From the IMG/VR virus record IMGVR_UViG_3300010885_030736, positions 1-45,763 of that record: a DNA stretch of 45,763 bases; one strand, given 5' to 3'. Shown here one piece after another: positions 16,692 through 24,438 of the stretch. The notes under the pieces were generated by a model. That model was not told where the DNA came from. It searched no databases and saw only the letters and a list, made by a program, of their open reading frames with translations. The position numbers were made by a program, and so were the translations under genes. The DNA comes from a virus. Numbering within the stretch: position 1 is the stretch's first letter; every line of letters begins with the position of its first letter.

Positions 16692-17009
16692 ATGGAAGAA
16701 TTATCAGATAATCAAAAAGCAAGAATTGTCAATATTCAATATGTATTAGGCTCAATTTCTTTTCTTGGCTCTGTCGGCGGATTAATTTACGCAAACAGAA
16801 CAGGAGGTAAGTTTTGGAGATATGTAGGTTATTTTATTGTTGGCGGAATGATAGTGGGAGTACCTGCTAAAATTATTTCTTTGCCTTTTGTGAATAAAAT
16901 AATAGGAGAATCTAAAGACAATCCAATTTCTACTGAAACAAAAGAACCTGAAAAGTCATTGGCTGAAAAACTTCAGGAAGAAATAGATGCTAAAAATCAA
17001 TCTAAATAA
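16692..17009 (+). CDS. two-span membrane protein with charged C-terminal tail
   Basis: The 105-aa protein has two hydrophobic segments (about 15-31 and 43-64) and a charged, probably coiled-coil tail (EKSLAEKLQEEIDAKN). It sits among the Cys-hairpin paralogs but is not related to them. Function unknown. Confidence 0.65.
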   Translation: MEELSDNQKARIVNIQYVLGSISFLGSVGGLIYANRTGGKFWRYVGYFIVGGMIVGVPAKIISLPFVNKIIGESKDNPISTETKEPEKSLAEKLQEEIDAKNQSK

Positions 17010-17015
17010 GAAATT

Positions 17016-17408
17016 ATGGACACAAGAGATTTCCTTTTAGTAGGTGCAGGGGCAGTAGTCGGGTACTTATTAGTAGATAAAATGAACAAAAACAAAGCGG
17101 GTTCAGCAGTAGGCACAACAAGTCTTCCTGACACTTCTTCTCAATCAGTCCCTCCTGCTACAACAGGGAGTTCACAATTGAATAATGGTTTAAACGATAC
17201 GACAGGAACACCTGCTCCCGTAATTTACGGTTCAAATCCAAGTCAACCAAGACCCCCAAAAGGGCAAGAAACATTAGTTGACCCAAGATTAACGTTATGT
17301 GAAGAAAATTGGAATAAATACGCTCAAACGATGCGATTTGGTTCAGCAGAACAAGCCCAAGCAACTCACGACAACTTTATTACAAGTTGTTTAGCAAAAT
17401 TACAATAA
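17016..17408 (+). CDS. N-anchored Cys-hairpin membrane protein with long linker (copy 4)
   Basis: The 130-aa paralog has a membrane helix (5-20) and a long Ser/Thr/Pro/Gly linker (about 28-85), which would hold the hairpin domain far from the membrane. The hairpin runs from LCEENWNKYA to ITSCLAKLQ. Confidence 0.75.
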   Translation: MDTRDFLLVGAGAVVGYLLVDKMNKNKAGSAVGTTSLPDTSSQSVPPATTGSSQLNNGLNDTTGTPAPVIYGSNPSQPRPPKGQETLVDPRLTLCEENWNKYAQTMRFGSAEQAQATHDNFITSCLAKLQ

Positions 17409-17423
17409 ACAAGAAAAAAAACT

Positions 17424-18071
17424 ATGGAGTTTAACGATGTTACATACGGCAATCCAACAGTTCAAGATTTGGCTCTTATGCAAAATACAGGCTTGATTGA
17501 CGATTTATTTGATACATTAAAAGACACTTTGACTTTTCCTAAAAATGATTCGGAATTGGTTAAAGACGAACTTAATGAAATAATAGATTGTTTGGGAACA
17601 ATGTCGCAACCTGAAAATCAAACTTTCTTAAAAAGATACCAATCTTACGACAGGAATTTAATACAGGCTTTGTCGTCAATTTTTAAACAAAAAGATATTG
17701 AGGCAGAGCAATTAATTATAGACGTGGTTAAAGATATTCAAGGCTTGATTTTTAAATTAAAGTATTACTATCAAAGACCACGACCAAAACAAATTGCGCA
17801 GTATCACAAGTTGAAATTGTTTCCTTATAAAAGTTTTTCAGCACACACGCCCTCTTATCCTTGTGGACATTGTATAGAGGCGGTTGTAATACTAAATGTT
17901 ATAGGAAATAAATACCCTACTGAATTTCCATTTTGTAAAGAACTTATTGAAGATATTTCATACAGTAGAGTTTATTTAGGTCATCATTTCCCAAGTGACA
18001 ACGAGGGTGCAAAAGAAATCGGGAAAGCAATTTTAAAGCACCCCGAATTCGCAAAAAAATACGAAATATAA
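17424..18071 (+). CDS. soluble PAP2-family acid phosphatase-like protein
   Basis: The 215-aa protein shows all three PAP2 signatures. K-x6-RP is K113 to R120-P121, the second is PSYPCGH (143-149) with His149, and SR-x5-H-x3-D is S181, R182, H188 and D192. In the usual PSGH motif a serine precedes Gly-His; here it is Cys147. There are no transmembrane helices, unlike bacterial lipid-phosphate phosphatases. The substrate is unknown; lipid phosphates or undecaprenyl pyrophosphate are family precedents. It precedes the spike-like gene. Confidence 0.8.
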   Translation: MEFNDVTYGNPTVQDLALMQNTGLIDDLFDTLKDTLTFPKNDSELVKDELNEIIDCLGTMSQPENQTFLKRYQSYDRNLIQALSSIFKQKDIEAEQLIIDVVKDIQGLIFKLKYYYQRPRPKQIAQYHKLKLFPYKSFSAHTPSYPCGHCIEAVVILNVIGNKYPTEFPFCKELIEDISYSRVYLGHHFPSDNEGAKEIGKAILKHPEFAKKYEI

Positions 18072-18090
18072 AATTATATAAAAAATATTT

Positions 18091-19635
18091 ATGTTAACAT
18101 TTGAAATAGTTGAGGGCAGTTTAAGAATAAGTAATGGGACTTCGGTAATTTTATTAATATCGAAGCAATTCGTTTACGTTAACACTTTGTCTTTGCAAAA
18201 TGCAGAGCCAAAAGTAGAAATTTACAATATTAATTTAGGCACTAATGCAGTTGTAATTGCACAACCATTATCGCAATGTCTTGATAGCGCAGGAAATCCA
18301 TTTACGGTAGAATCATTTATACTATTTGCGGAGGTTAACTTGGGTTTTAATGGGGGTGGGACACCCCAACCTATAACCCCTTTACCCGCTACAAGTGTAA
18401 AATACTATGAATTAGTTTCTTTAATTAGTGATTCAAAATTAGTTCCTAATACGAATTACTTGATAAGTGATTATGCCACAATTTACGACCAACCTGATTA
18501 TGATGCTGACGGTTTTCCAAAGGAATCAGTAGCAACTTTGCAAGGAGAAACAGAGCCGTTAATTGTTTATGCAATTTCAGTAAGCCAAATTTCTAATGTA
18601 GCGGTATCTACCGTATATCCGAACGACACAATTTTTTATGATTGGAATTTTCAATTTACTGAATTTATGAGCCAACCCGCAAGAGGCAGAATAACCAAAA
18701 GAATAGATAACGAATTAAATATTAACACAGGTTATGATTTTAGGGCGGTTGTTTATAAAAGATACCAAGATGAATTTACAGGATTATATACCGTTATAAA
18801 TGATAACGAGCAAGGTTACAGAGATGACATACCTACTTTTGGCTCTCATTGTAACAATATGACTATAAGTAATGTTCGTACAGGAAGTCCTGACGAGCCT
18901 GTTTTTTTTATGCCTAATTCTATTTTTGGAACAAACTGTTTTGAAGTATCGACTTTGGATAATTTTTACAACAACACTATTGGCGATAGTTGTAGTACGA
19001 ATACTTTTGGGTATAACTGTCACGATAACGTAATTTCTGACGACTTCACTAATAATACAATTTTAAATAATTTTTCTCTTAACACTATTAGCACAAGGTT
19101 TAATACTAACAATATTTTGAATAATTTTCAAAGCAACACTATTGGAGATGGTTTTACGGGTAATATAATAGGAAATGACTTTAGTGGCAATATAATTAAT
19201 AATAAAACCCAAAATAACAATATTTTGAATAATTTTAAAAGCAACACTATTGGAGATGGTTTTACGGGTAATATAATTGGAAACAACTTTGGAGATAATA
19301 ACATTGATTCAGATTTTGCCTCAAATGCAATTGGAAATGATTTTTACAATAATACAATTGGTGTAAATTTTAACCGTAATCAAATATTTAGAGAATTTTA
19401 CGATAATAATCAAAAAAATGGAACAAACATTACGGGCGATTTTCAAAACAATCTAATTTATGCAGAAGTTGCGAATGTTGATTTTAAGGTTAGGAATGAC
19501 GTTTTTTATTTAAAACCTAACGTTCGGGTAATAACAGGATTTGATGAAGAGGGAAATCCAAGCGGTCAGCCGTATTATGAAATTTTTATAACTAATACTA
19601 AAACGATGACATACGGTGCTTTAAATAATGGCTAA
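18091..19635 (+). CDS. beta-helical spike or receptor-binding-like protein
   Basis: The 514-aa protein has an N-terminal head (1-100), a central region with RGRITKRIDNELNINTGYDF (about 200-225), and a long region (about 285-450) of imperfect repeats of the form N-x-I-x-x-x-F-x-x-N. One 36-residue unit is nearly duplicated at the DNA level. Such Asn/Ile ladders form right-handed beta-helices or solenoids, common in phage spikes and adhesins. It is the best candidate for host recognition here. It has no membrane span. Confidence 0.75.
   Translation: MLTFEIVEGSLRISNGTSVILLISKQFVYVNTLSLQNAEPKVEIYNINLGTNAVVIAQPLSQCLDSAGNPFTVESFILFAEVNLGFNGGGTPQPITPLPATSVKYYELVSLISDSKLVPNTNYLISDYATIYDQPDYDADGFPKESVATLQGETEPLIVYAISVSQISNVAVSTVYPNDTIFYDWNFQFTEFMSQPARGRITKRIDNELNINTGYDFRAVVYKRYQDEFTGLYTVINDNEQGYRDDIPTFGSHCNNMTISNVRTGSPDEPVFFMPNSIFGTNCFEVSTLDNFYNNTIGDSCSTNTFGYNCHDNVISDDFTNNTILNNFSLNTISTRFNTNNILNNFQSNTIGDGFTGNIIGNDFSGNIINNKTQNNNILNNFKSNTIGDGFTGNIIGNNFGDNNIDSDFASNAIGNDFYNNTIGVNFNRNQIFREFYDNNQKNGTNITGDFQNNLIYAEVANVDFKVRNDVFYLKPNVRVITGFDEEGNPSGQPYYEIFITNTKTMTYGALNNG
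19108..19283 (+). repeat. direct repeat inside the spike-like gene
   Basis: Two nearly identical segments of about 68 bases begin at 19108 and 19216, 108 bases (36 codons) apart. They encode the same NNILNNF-x-SNTIGDGFTG stretch. This is a recent in-frame duplication within the beta-solenoid and a likely site of repeat-number variation. Confidence 0.8.
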
Positions 19636-19706
19636 AGAAATTATAGGAACACCTATAAAAAAATAAAAATTAATACGAATACCAAGAACTAACAACAACA
19701 ATAAAT

Positions 19707-20093
19707 ATGAAACACGAGGAATATGAACTACAAAAATCGGTAGCCCGTTATTTATCTTACCAATATCCCGATGTAGAATTTATGTCGGACACTATTGCTT
19801 CAGTAAAACTTACCGAAAGACAGGCAGGTAGGAATAAACTTGTTCAAAAGAATGATTTTAAATGCCCTGACCTTTTGATTTTTGAGCCACGCAAAAACTT
19901 TTGTGGCTTATTTATAGAACTTAAAATAGAAACCCCTTTTAAGAAAGACGGCACTATTAAAGCATCTCAAAAAGACCATTTACTAAAACAACACGAATGT
20001 TTGCTTAAACTAACCTCAAAAGGCTATAAGGCAGAGTTTTCTTGGGGTTTTGATATGACGAAGAAAATTATTGACGAATATTTAACACAATAA
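19707..20093 (+). CDS. VRR-NUC-like nuclease
   Basis: The 128-aa protein fits the small PD-(D/E)xK nuclease fold of the VRR-NUC family. Glu6/Gln9 lie in the first helix, PDLLIF contains Asp55, and E71-L-K73 in FIELK forms the catalytic core. A downstream glutamine/lysine-rich helix follows (SQKDHLLKQHE). The family cleaves branched or structured DNA. Resolution of viral replication intermediates before packaging is a reasonable inference. Confidence 0.8.
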   Translation: MKHEEYELQKSVARYLSYQYPDVEFMSDTIASVKLTERQAGRNKLVQKNDFKCPDLLIFEPRKNFCGLFIELKIETPFKKDGTIKASQKDHLLKQHECLLKLTSKGYKAEFSWGFDMTKKIIDEYLTQ

Positions 20094-20095
20094 AT

Positions 20096-20536
20096 ATGGA
20101 ACAAGAAACTAACAACGTATCAAAAGTATTAAAGGAATTGGATAAAACCATTCAGGTAATTGGAACAGAGAAACTGCTTGAAATTTTAAAGTATTCGAGA
20201 TTGAGTACGGCAATAACTGAAGAACAAATAAACAGGTCTTTAGAAATCATCAAAGTCGTATGCGAGGAATTTAATATTTCGTTAAGTGAATTTTTCAACA
20301 ACAACAGAAAAACGGGCAGAAGAATTACAATAGGCATTTCGGCTTACTTAATACAGAAAGAAATGAACTTGAACAATTCTGACATATCATACATTTTGAA
20401 AAAATCAGATGAAGCCGTATCTTTGTACAAACAAGAAATTATCAGATTAAATTCAAACCACCCTCAAGACAGGCAGGTATTGGAAAAAATCAAAAAAATA
20501 AGTGAAACTATTAACAATAAATTGAAAAATGAGTAA
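20096..20536 (+). CDS. DnaA domain IV-like DNA-binding protein
   Basis: Residues about 48-115 of this 146-aa protein match the helix-turn-helix layout of the DnaA C-terminal domain. EEFNISLSEFFNNNRKTGRR corresponds to the FGVS...SRK region, and ISAYLIQKEMNLNNSDISYI to the helices before the recognition motif. There is no AAA+ ATPase domain. It could bind a viral origin, a packaging site or promoters. Its end overlaps the next gene by eight bases. Confidence 0.7.
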   Translation: MEQETNNVSKVLKELDKTIQVIGTEKLLEILKYSRLSTAITEEQINRSLEIIKVVCEEFNISLSEFFNNNRKTGRRITIGISAYLIQKEMNLNNSDISYILKKSDEAVSLYKQEIIRLNSNHPQDRQVLEKIKKISETINNKLKNE

Positions 20537-21629
20537 CCAAGAAACATTTCAAGACGCAGAAATTATTAATGATGATTTCTCTCCATTAGATGCTCCCGTA
20601 AAACAAAGGGCGTACACGCAACATAAAGTAGATGAACAACAGGTTATGCAAGACTTGGAAGAACCTACTTATGATAGACCTAGTTTCGCAGACCTTGACG
20701 GTACTGCCGAAGAAGCGTCTTCAGAACCCGACAGACCTTTTAATCCGTCTTATAGCGAATTAGACGGAAAAGAAAAAACTATGGGTGCGGAAATGATGGC
20801 TGATATGACGTTAGACATTTACGACAAGGCTTGTTTCTATATGGGTAAAATCCCTGAAATAAGTGAATCAAAACTTGATAAGTTAATTGCAGAGGGGGAA
20901 ATAGACCCGTCTATTCAACTTCAAACAGAAGCGGGTGCAATGCCTATTAAAGATTTCGCCGTAGAGTTTAATGATAGTATAAAAGATGCTTTTCAGGTTA
21001 CTGACGAGTTCAAAGAGAAAGTAAAACCACCATTAATCCGTGTTTTCAAGAAACGTGGAATTGGTATGACCGATGAACAATTATTGGCTTACTACTTTGT
21101 TACCGATTTAGGTGCAAAGGGCGCACAAGCATTTATGTTGCGAAAGACCGCCAACGGTATTTTGGATTCATTGAAAGAAAATACAATGGCTTTGAGAGAA
21201 AATCAAATGAGAAATGAAAGACCACCTGCACCTGCGCCACAACAAACGTATCAGGATAGACCAAGTTCTCAAGATACATATCAAGAGCCGTCAAGAAATA
21301 GAGATGTAGATGTGGACTATTCCGATAATATAGCAGAGGTAATAAGTGAGCCTGTTAAAAAACAAGCAAATCCAAAACCTGTTAGAAGAAAGCCTCAAAC
21401 AAATTTAGAAGAACAGTTGGCTTATTTTGAGCCTGAAGAACAAGAGGTTTTCAGTAACTTAAAAGACAAAGACGGCTTTACGGATAGATTCCAAGACGTA
21501 GCAGGTATGCCACAATTCGGCGACCCTGTAATGATGTCGGAATTGGAGAAGTTGAGCAAAAAAGACCCAACTAAACCTGTTAGAAAAGTAAGAACAACTG
21601 CATTAAGAAAACCAAGAGGTAAAAAATAA
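20529..21629 (+). CDS. possible virion-internal or scaffold-like protein
   Basis: The 366-aa protein has an acidic, disordered N terminus (1-85) and a helical middle domain (about 85-215). A Pro/Gln/Asp-rich linker (225-290) leads to a strongly basic tail (RKVRTTALRKPRGKK). There is no membrane span or recognisable enzyme motif. Its position between the DnaA-like gene and the packaging ATPase and its basic tail suggest contact with DNA. This is a guess. Confidence 0.6.
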   Translation: MSNQETFQDAEIINDDFSPLDAPVKQRAYTQHKVDEQQVMQDLEEPTYDRPSFADLDGTAEEASSEPDRPFNPSYSELDGKEKTMGAEMMADMTLDIYDKACFYMGKIPEISESKLDKLIAEGEIDPSIQLQTEAGAMPIKDFAVEFNDSIKDAFQVTDEFKEKVKPPLIRVFKKRGIGMTDEQLLAYYFVTDLGAKGAQAFMLRKTANGILDSLKENTMALRENQMRNERPPAPAPQQTYQDRPSSQDTYQEPSRNRDVDVDYSDNIAEVISEPVKKQANPKPVRRKPQTNLEEQLAYFEPEEQEVFSNLKDKDGFTDRFQDVAGMPQFGDPVMMSELEKLSKKDPTKPVRKVRTTALRKPRGKK

Positions 21630-21631
21630 AA

Positions 21632-21748
21632 ATGGCAGGAAATTTAACGAATAATGAAAACAACAATAACAACCCGTTGTGGGTTGTTTTGTTGCTATTC
21701 GTAATTTGGCTAATGATATTTTTTTTCAAACTAAAACATACAATATAA
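21632..21748 (+). CDS. very small tail-anchored membrane protein
   Basis: The 38-aa product has an Asn-rich N terminus and one long hydrophobic helix (about 15-33) with a Lys/His end. It starts three bases after the previous stop and ends two bases before the ATPase start. Tiny membrane proteins next to the packaging ATPase are also seen in tailless membrane phages such as PRD1, so a packaging-vertex role is conceivable. Confidence 0.7.
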   Translation: MAGNLTNNENNNNNPLWVVLLLFVIWLMIFFFKLKHTI

Positions 21749-21749
21749 T

Positions 21750-22568
21750 ATGGAAATTAGAGAACCAAAATTAGGTGTTGCGGTTGGTAGGAAAGGTTGT
21801 GGAAAGACCTTTACAACTACCAAAATGATTCAGCAATACGTTGCGGGAAATCCCGCTAAAGGAGTTCCTGCAAGACGGGCTTTAATACTTGATGTTAATG
21901 ATGAATTTGAAGACATCAAAGCGTTGAAAATTTCTGATATTGTTAGGTTTTCGGCACACCCGAAAATTGAAGCAAGACGTATTAGGGCTTTTCACGATAA
22001 CGGTGTTAGAATGACGTTAAGAGAAATTCAGGAAACATTATTTAAAATATTAAACGATTACAGAGGTGGGCTATTACTTATCGAAGACATTAACAGGTAT
22101 ATCTCGGATTACTTACCAAACGATTTGGTGGGTGCAATATGCACAAACAGACACACAGACACAGATATTATTTTGCATTTTCAATCAATAGGTAGAATTT
22201 CTCCTAAAATTTGGCAAAACTTAAATTGGATTAGGTTTCACAAAATTACAGATGATGTAATTAAGCATCATAGTAAGTACGAAGAGAAATTAGAGTTGCT
22301 TTTATTGGTTGAGGCTTATGTGAATTCAGAATACGAAAGCGGGGATAAAAGAATATTTGTTTACGTTGATATAGACGATGAAAAAATAATCGTCAAAGAC
22401 AGAGCGAAATTTGAAAAAATAATCGAAGACTATTTAGTAGCGAACCATAAGAAACTTTTAGTTCCACTAACTCAAAAGAATATTTTAGAAAAGAACGCCA
22501 AACAGTTGACATTACAGGAAGCCTTGAAAAAGAAAAAAAGTATGTTGATTGCACAATATTTAAGATAA
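21750..22568 (+). CDS. FtsK/HerA-type genome packaging ATPase (A32/P9-like)
   Basis: The 272-aa P-loop ATPase has Walker A GRKGCGKT (13-20) and Walker B LLLIED (108-113). A downstream strand-helix motif TNRHTDTDIILHFQSIGR (132-149) carries the conserved polar and arginine positions of the A32/FtsK-HerA packaging branch. Length and compactness match packaging ATPases of tailless membrane-containing viruses. There is no transmembrane helix, which argues against the Zot/pI proteins of filamentous phages, the main alternative. It would pump DNA into preformed capsids. Confidence 0.8.
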   Translation: MEIREPKLGVAVGRKGCGKTFTTTKMIQQYVAGNPAKGVPARRALILDVNDEFEDIKALKISDIVRFSAHPKIEARRIRAFHDNGVRMTLREIQETLFKILNDYRGGLLLIEDINRYISDYLPNDLVGAICTNRHTDTDIILHFQSIGRISPKIWQNLNWIRFHKITDDVIKHHSKYEEKLELLLLVEAYVNSEYESGDKRIFVYVDIDDEKIIVKDRAKFEKIIEDYLVANHKKLLVPLTQKNILEKNAKQLTLQEALKKKKSMLIAQYLR

Positions 22569-22635
22569 TATTTTGTAAAATTGCAGTACCAAGAAACTTT
22601 AATTAACTGAATATTAATTATTAAAAATTAAAGTT

Positions 22636-22890
22636 ATGAAAAAAAGTAAATTTAGTAGATTATGTATAAAAGACCTTTCCAAAGGTGTAATAATGACTGT
22701 TGGTACAACTATTGTGGGTTTGTGTAGTACAAGCGTGGTTTCGGGGATTTTTCCTGCAACGGCAGATTTTATAAATATGGGTAAAGTAGGTTTGCTTTCA
22801 GGCGCAGTTTACCTGATTAAAAACTTTTTTACAAACTCTAAAGATGAATTTTTAAAACAAGAAGAAGATGGACAAAGCAACATTAGATAG
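22636..22890 (+). CDS. holin candidate
   Basis: The 84-aa protein has a basic N terminus and two hydrophobic segments (about 17-38 and 48-64). It ends in a charged tail, the usual size and layout of a small holin. Its 3' end overlaps the start of the M15 endopeptidase by 23 bases, the classical holin-endolysin arrangement. Function is inferred from position and topology only. Confidence 0.65.
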   Translation: MKKSKFSRLCIKDLSKGVIMTVGTTIVGLCSTSVVSGIFPATADFINMGKVGLLSGAVYLIKNFFTNSKDEFLKQEEDGQSNIR

Positions 22891-23329
22891 AATAGCATTA
22901 TTGCACCCAAAAGTAAGAGAAGAAATGAAAACAATTATTGACGAGTGCAATAGTGTTTTGAAAAAACATTCTCAAGTAAGAGTGGCGCAAGGTTTGCGAA
23001 CTTTCGCAGAACAAGATGCCTTATTTAACCAAAGACCAAAGGTTACTAAAGCAAAAGGCGGACAGTCAATACATAATTACGGATTCGCCGTTGATATTGT
23101 ATTAATTATAGACGGTAAAACTGCAAGTTGGGACACTCATAAAGATTGGGACGAAGACGGTATTGCTGATTGGGACGAGTGCGTTAAGATTTTTGCAAAA
23201 CACGGGTGGTCTTGGGGAGGAAATTGGCAAAATTTCAAAGATATGCCTCATTTCGACAAAATAGGATTTAATAATTGGAGAGTTCTAATTAATAAACCTA
23301 AAGACGCTAATGGATATGTAATTGTATAG
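22868..23329 (+). CDS. endolysin: M15 (VanY/T5-type) peptidoglycan endopeptidase
   Basis: The 153-aa protein has the M15 zinc-peptidase signature. GLRTFAEQDALF contains Arg44, SIHNYGFAVDI contains His69 and Asp76, and PHFD near 127-130 contains the third ligand His128. These enzymes cleave L-Ala-D-Glu or D-Ala-D-Ala bonds in peptidoglycan. Residues 94-104 (DEDGIADWDEC) look like a calcium-binding acidic loop, as in T5 endolysin. It lacks a signal peptide, so it would need the preceding holin for access. Confidence 0.88.
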   Translation: MDKATLDRIALLHPKVREEMKTIIDECNSVLKKHSQVRVAQGLRTFAEQDALFNQRPKVTKAKGGQSIHNYGFAVDIVLIIDGKTASWDTHKDWDEDGIADWDECVKIFAKHGWSWGGNWQNFKDMPHFDKIGFNNWRVLINKPKDANGYVIV

Positions 23330-23331
23330 TT

Positions 23332-23721
23332 ATGGAAAATTTAAAAAACGCTTTGTCAAACAAAATGACCTTATTGCTATTAATGGTTTGTTTGATATTT
23401 TGCTTTCAGTTATTTAATTTGTTCAGTAATGGCAACGAGGTTCAAAAAGTAAACTACATCAAAAAAGAGATTACGAACCTAAAAGATGAAGTAGAGGCTA
23501 TTTACGAATCTGAAAAGGCTTTGGATAAAAAAATTGATACTTTTAATTTACAAATTAAAAATATACACGAAGCAGTTACTATAAATAACACAAAAATTGA
23601 AAACCTTAAAAAATATGAAAAAGTTCAAATTGATAATTTCAAGTCTTATGATGCTCGTATGTATGAGCAGTATTTCACAGACCGCTACTCCAAAAAGTCA
23701 ACTACCGAAACAATTAAATAA
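23332..23721 (+). CDS. inner-membrane spanin-like coiled-coil protein
   Basis: The 129-aa protein has one N-terminal transmembrane helix (about 13-30) and then a continuous coiled coil (about 42-110), the layout of an Rz-type i-spanin. It follows the endolysin by two bases, and its 3' third overlaps the next gene in another frame, as in Rz/Rz1 pairs. The assignment rests on architecture and position. Confidence 0.7.
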   Translation: MENLKNALSNKMTLLLLMVCLIFCFQLFNLFSNGNEVQKVNYIKKEITNLKDEVEAIYESEKALDKKIDTFNLQIKNIHEAVTINNTKIENLKKYEKVQIDNFKSYDARMYEQYFTDRYSKKSTTETIK

Positions 23722-24049
23722 AGTAGAAATAGATACTGCCGTAGCAAGATTAATTGCAAAAGACCTTGTGAGTGGAGATTTCTGTAAATCAGAAATTAAG
23801 TTGGTTAGAAGTAATTTAGATTTGACCAAGAAAGAAGTTGTTTTCAAAGATAGTATTATTAACACTTTAGGTATTCAAAAAGAAAAACTTAATTTGATTA
23901 TTTCAAAGAAAGACGAAATGTTTACCAAGCAGGAGGAAATATCTAATACATATCGAAAAGCACTCTCAAAGCAAAAGGCTACAACTTTCCTCTATAAACT
24001 ACTTTCACTATTAGGTGTGGTATCTACCGCAATACTCATAATAAAATAA
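23615..24049 (+). CDS. secreted coiled-coil protein with C-terminal membrane helix, spanin-like
   Basis: The 144-aa protein starts at 23615 (AAATATG context); an earlier in-frame ATG at 23597 is less likely. It has a signal-like hydrophobic N terminus with Cys16, a helical body, and a C-terminal membrane helix (about 126-143). A lipidated N terminus plus a C-terminal span is the layout of a unimolecular spanin, but the residue before Cys16 is Val, so the lipobox is not canonical. It overlaps the previous gene by 107 bases and ends just before a terminator. Confidence 0.65.
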   Translation: MKKFKLIISSLMMLVCMSSISQTATPKSQLPKQLNKVEIDTAVARLIAKDLVSGDFCKSEIKLVRSNLDLTKKEVVFKDSIINTLGIQKEKLNLIISKKDEMFTKQEEISNTYRKALSKQKATTFLYKLLSLLGVVSTAILIIK

Positions 24050-24058
24050 TAAACTAAA

Positions 24059-24085
24059 GCGCACCAATACGGTGCGTTTTTTTTT
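24059..24085 (+). terminator. rho-independent terminator after the lysis cassette
   Basis: CGCACC and GGTGCG pair around the loop AATAC and are followed by nine or more T residues. It closes the transcription unit of the lysis genes. Confidence 0.88.
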
Positions 24086-24157
24086 GCTATTAACTTTCAC
24101 GATTTAAAATAAATAATTGCAATTTGATTATTTATTGATAAAGTAGGCAGTTATTAA

Positions 24158-24186
24158 TTTTGATTTGAATATATGCTATAAATTTG
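24158..24186 (+). promoter_or_regulatory. Bacteroidota-type promoter for the capsid unit
   Basis: TTTTG at 24158-24162 and TAAATTTG at 24179-24186 are separated by 16 bases and match the TTTG / TAnnTTTG consensus. It lies in the 203-base gap after the terminator, which otherwise contains nothing I can identify. It is placed to drive the small gene at 24253 and the MCP. Confidence 0.6.
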
Positions 24187-24252
24187 GCTTTGATATTATT
24201 TCTGTAAATAATTATCATTAAAAATAAGTTTAAACAAAAAAATCATTCTGAA

Positions 24253-24381
24253 ATGAAAAACGAAATTGTTCCTTTATTAAAAAGTGTTGCCGTTGTTGTT
24301 GTAGGTGTTTTGATTGCTAACTATGTTCAAACAACATTATTAGCGAAAAAAGTTGACGCTTCTGCTACTACTACAAAGTAA
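24253..24381 (+). CDS. very small membrane protein preceding the putative MCP
   Basis: The 42-aa product has one hydrophobic helix (about 12-31) and a Thr/Ala-rich tail. It is the first gene of the strongly delimited unit with the MCP, so it is probably made in large amounts. An MCP-to-membrane linker is possible. No family was recognised. Confidence 0.7.
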   Translation: MKNEIVPLLKSVAVVVVGVLIANYVQTTLLAKKVDASATTTK

Positions 24382-24438
24382 TTAGTTGTCTAAAAAACGA
24401 GTAAAAAAAATTAGTATAAAATATTAAAACAAATCAAA

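Noticed and set aside
18091-19635. Evidence for a tailed phage from the fibre-like protein
   Set aside because: Beta-solenoid spikes also occur on tailless virions, and no tail tube, sheath, baseplate, tape-measure, portal or terminase gene is visible.
19628-19666. 12-codon frame MAKEIIGTPIKK after the spike gene
   Set aside because: Its start recalls flavobacterial phage fibre proteins as I remember them, so it could be a remnant, but it overlaps the previous stop and is too short to support as a gene.
19636-19706. Promoter or terminator between the spike and nuclease genes
   Set aside because: The gap is A-rich with no stem-loop and no TAnnTTTG match, so nothing can be supported.
21750-22568. 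Zot/pI-like assembly ATPase of a filamentous phage
   Set aside because: There is no transmembrane helix or periplasmic domain, the surrounding genes do not fit an inovirus, and the motif after Walker B fits the A32/HerA packaging branch better.
22569-22635. Promoter before the holin candidate
   Set aside because: ATATTTTG has the wrong spacing for TAnnTTTG and no TTTG lies at the right distance. I see no convincing signal in this 67-base gap.
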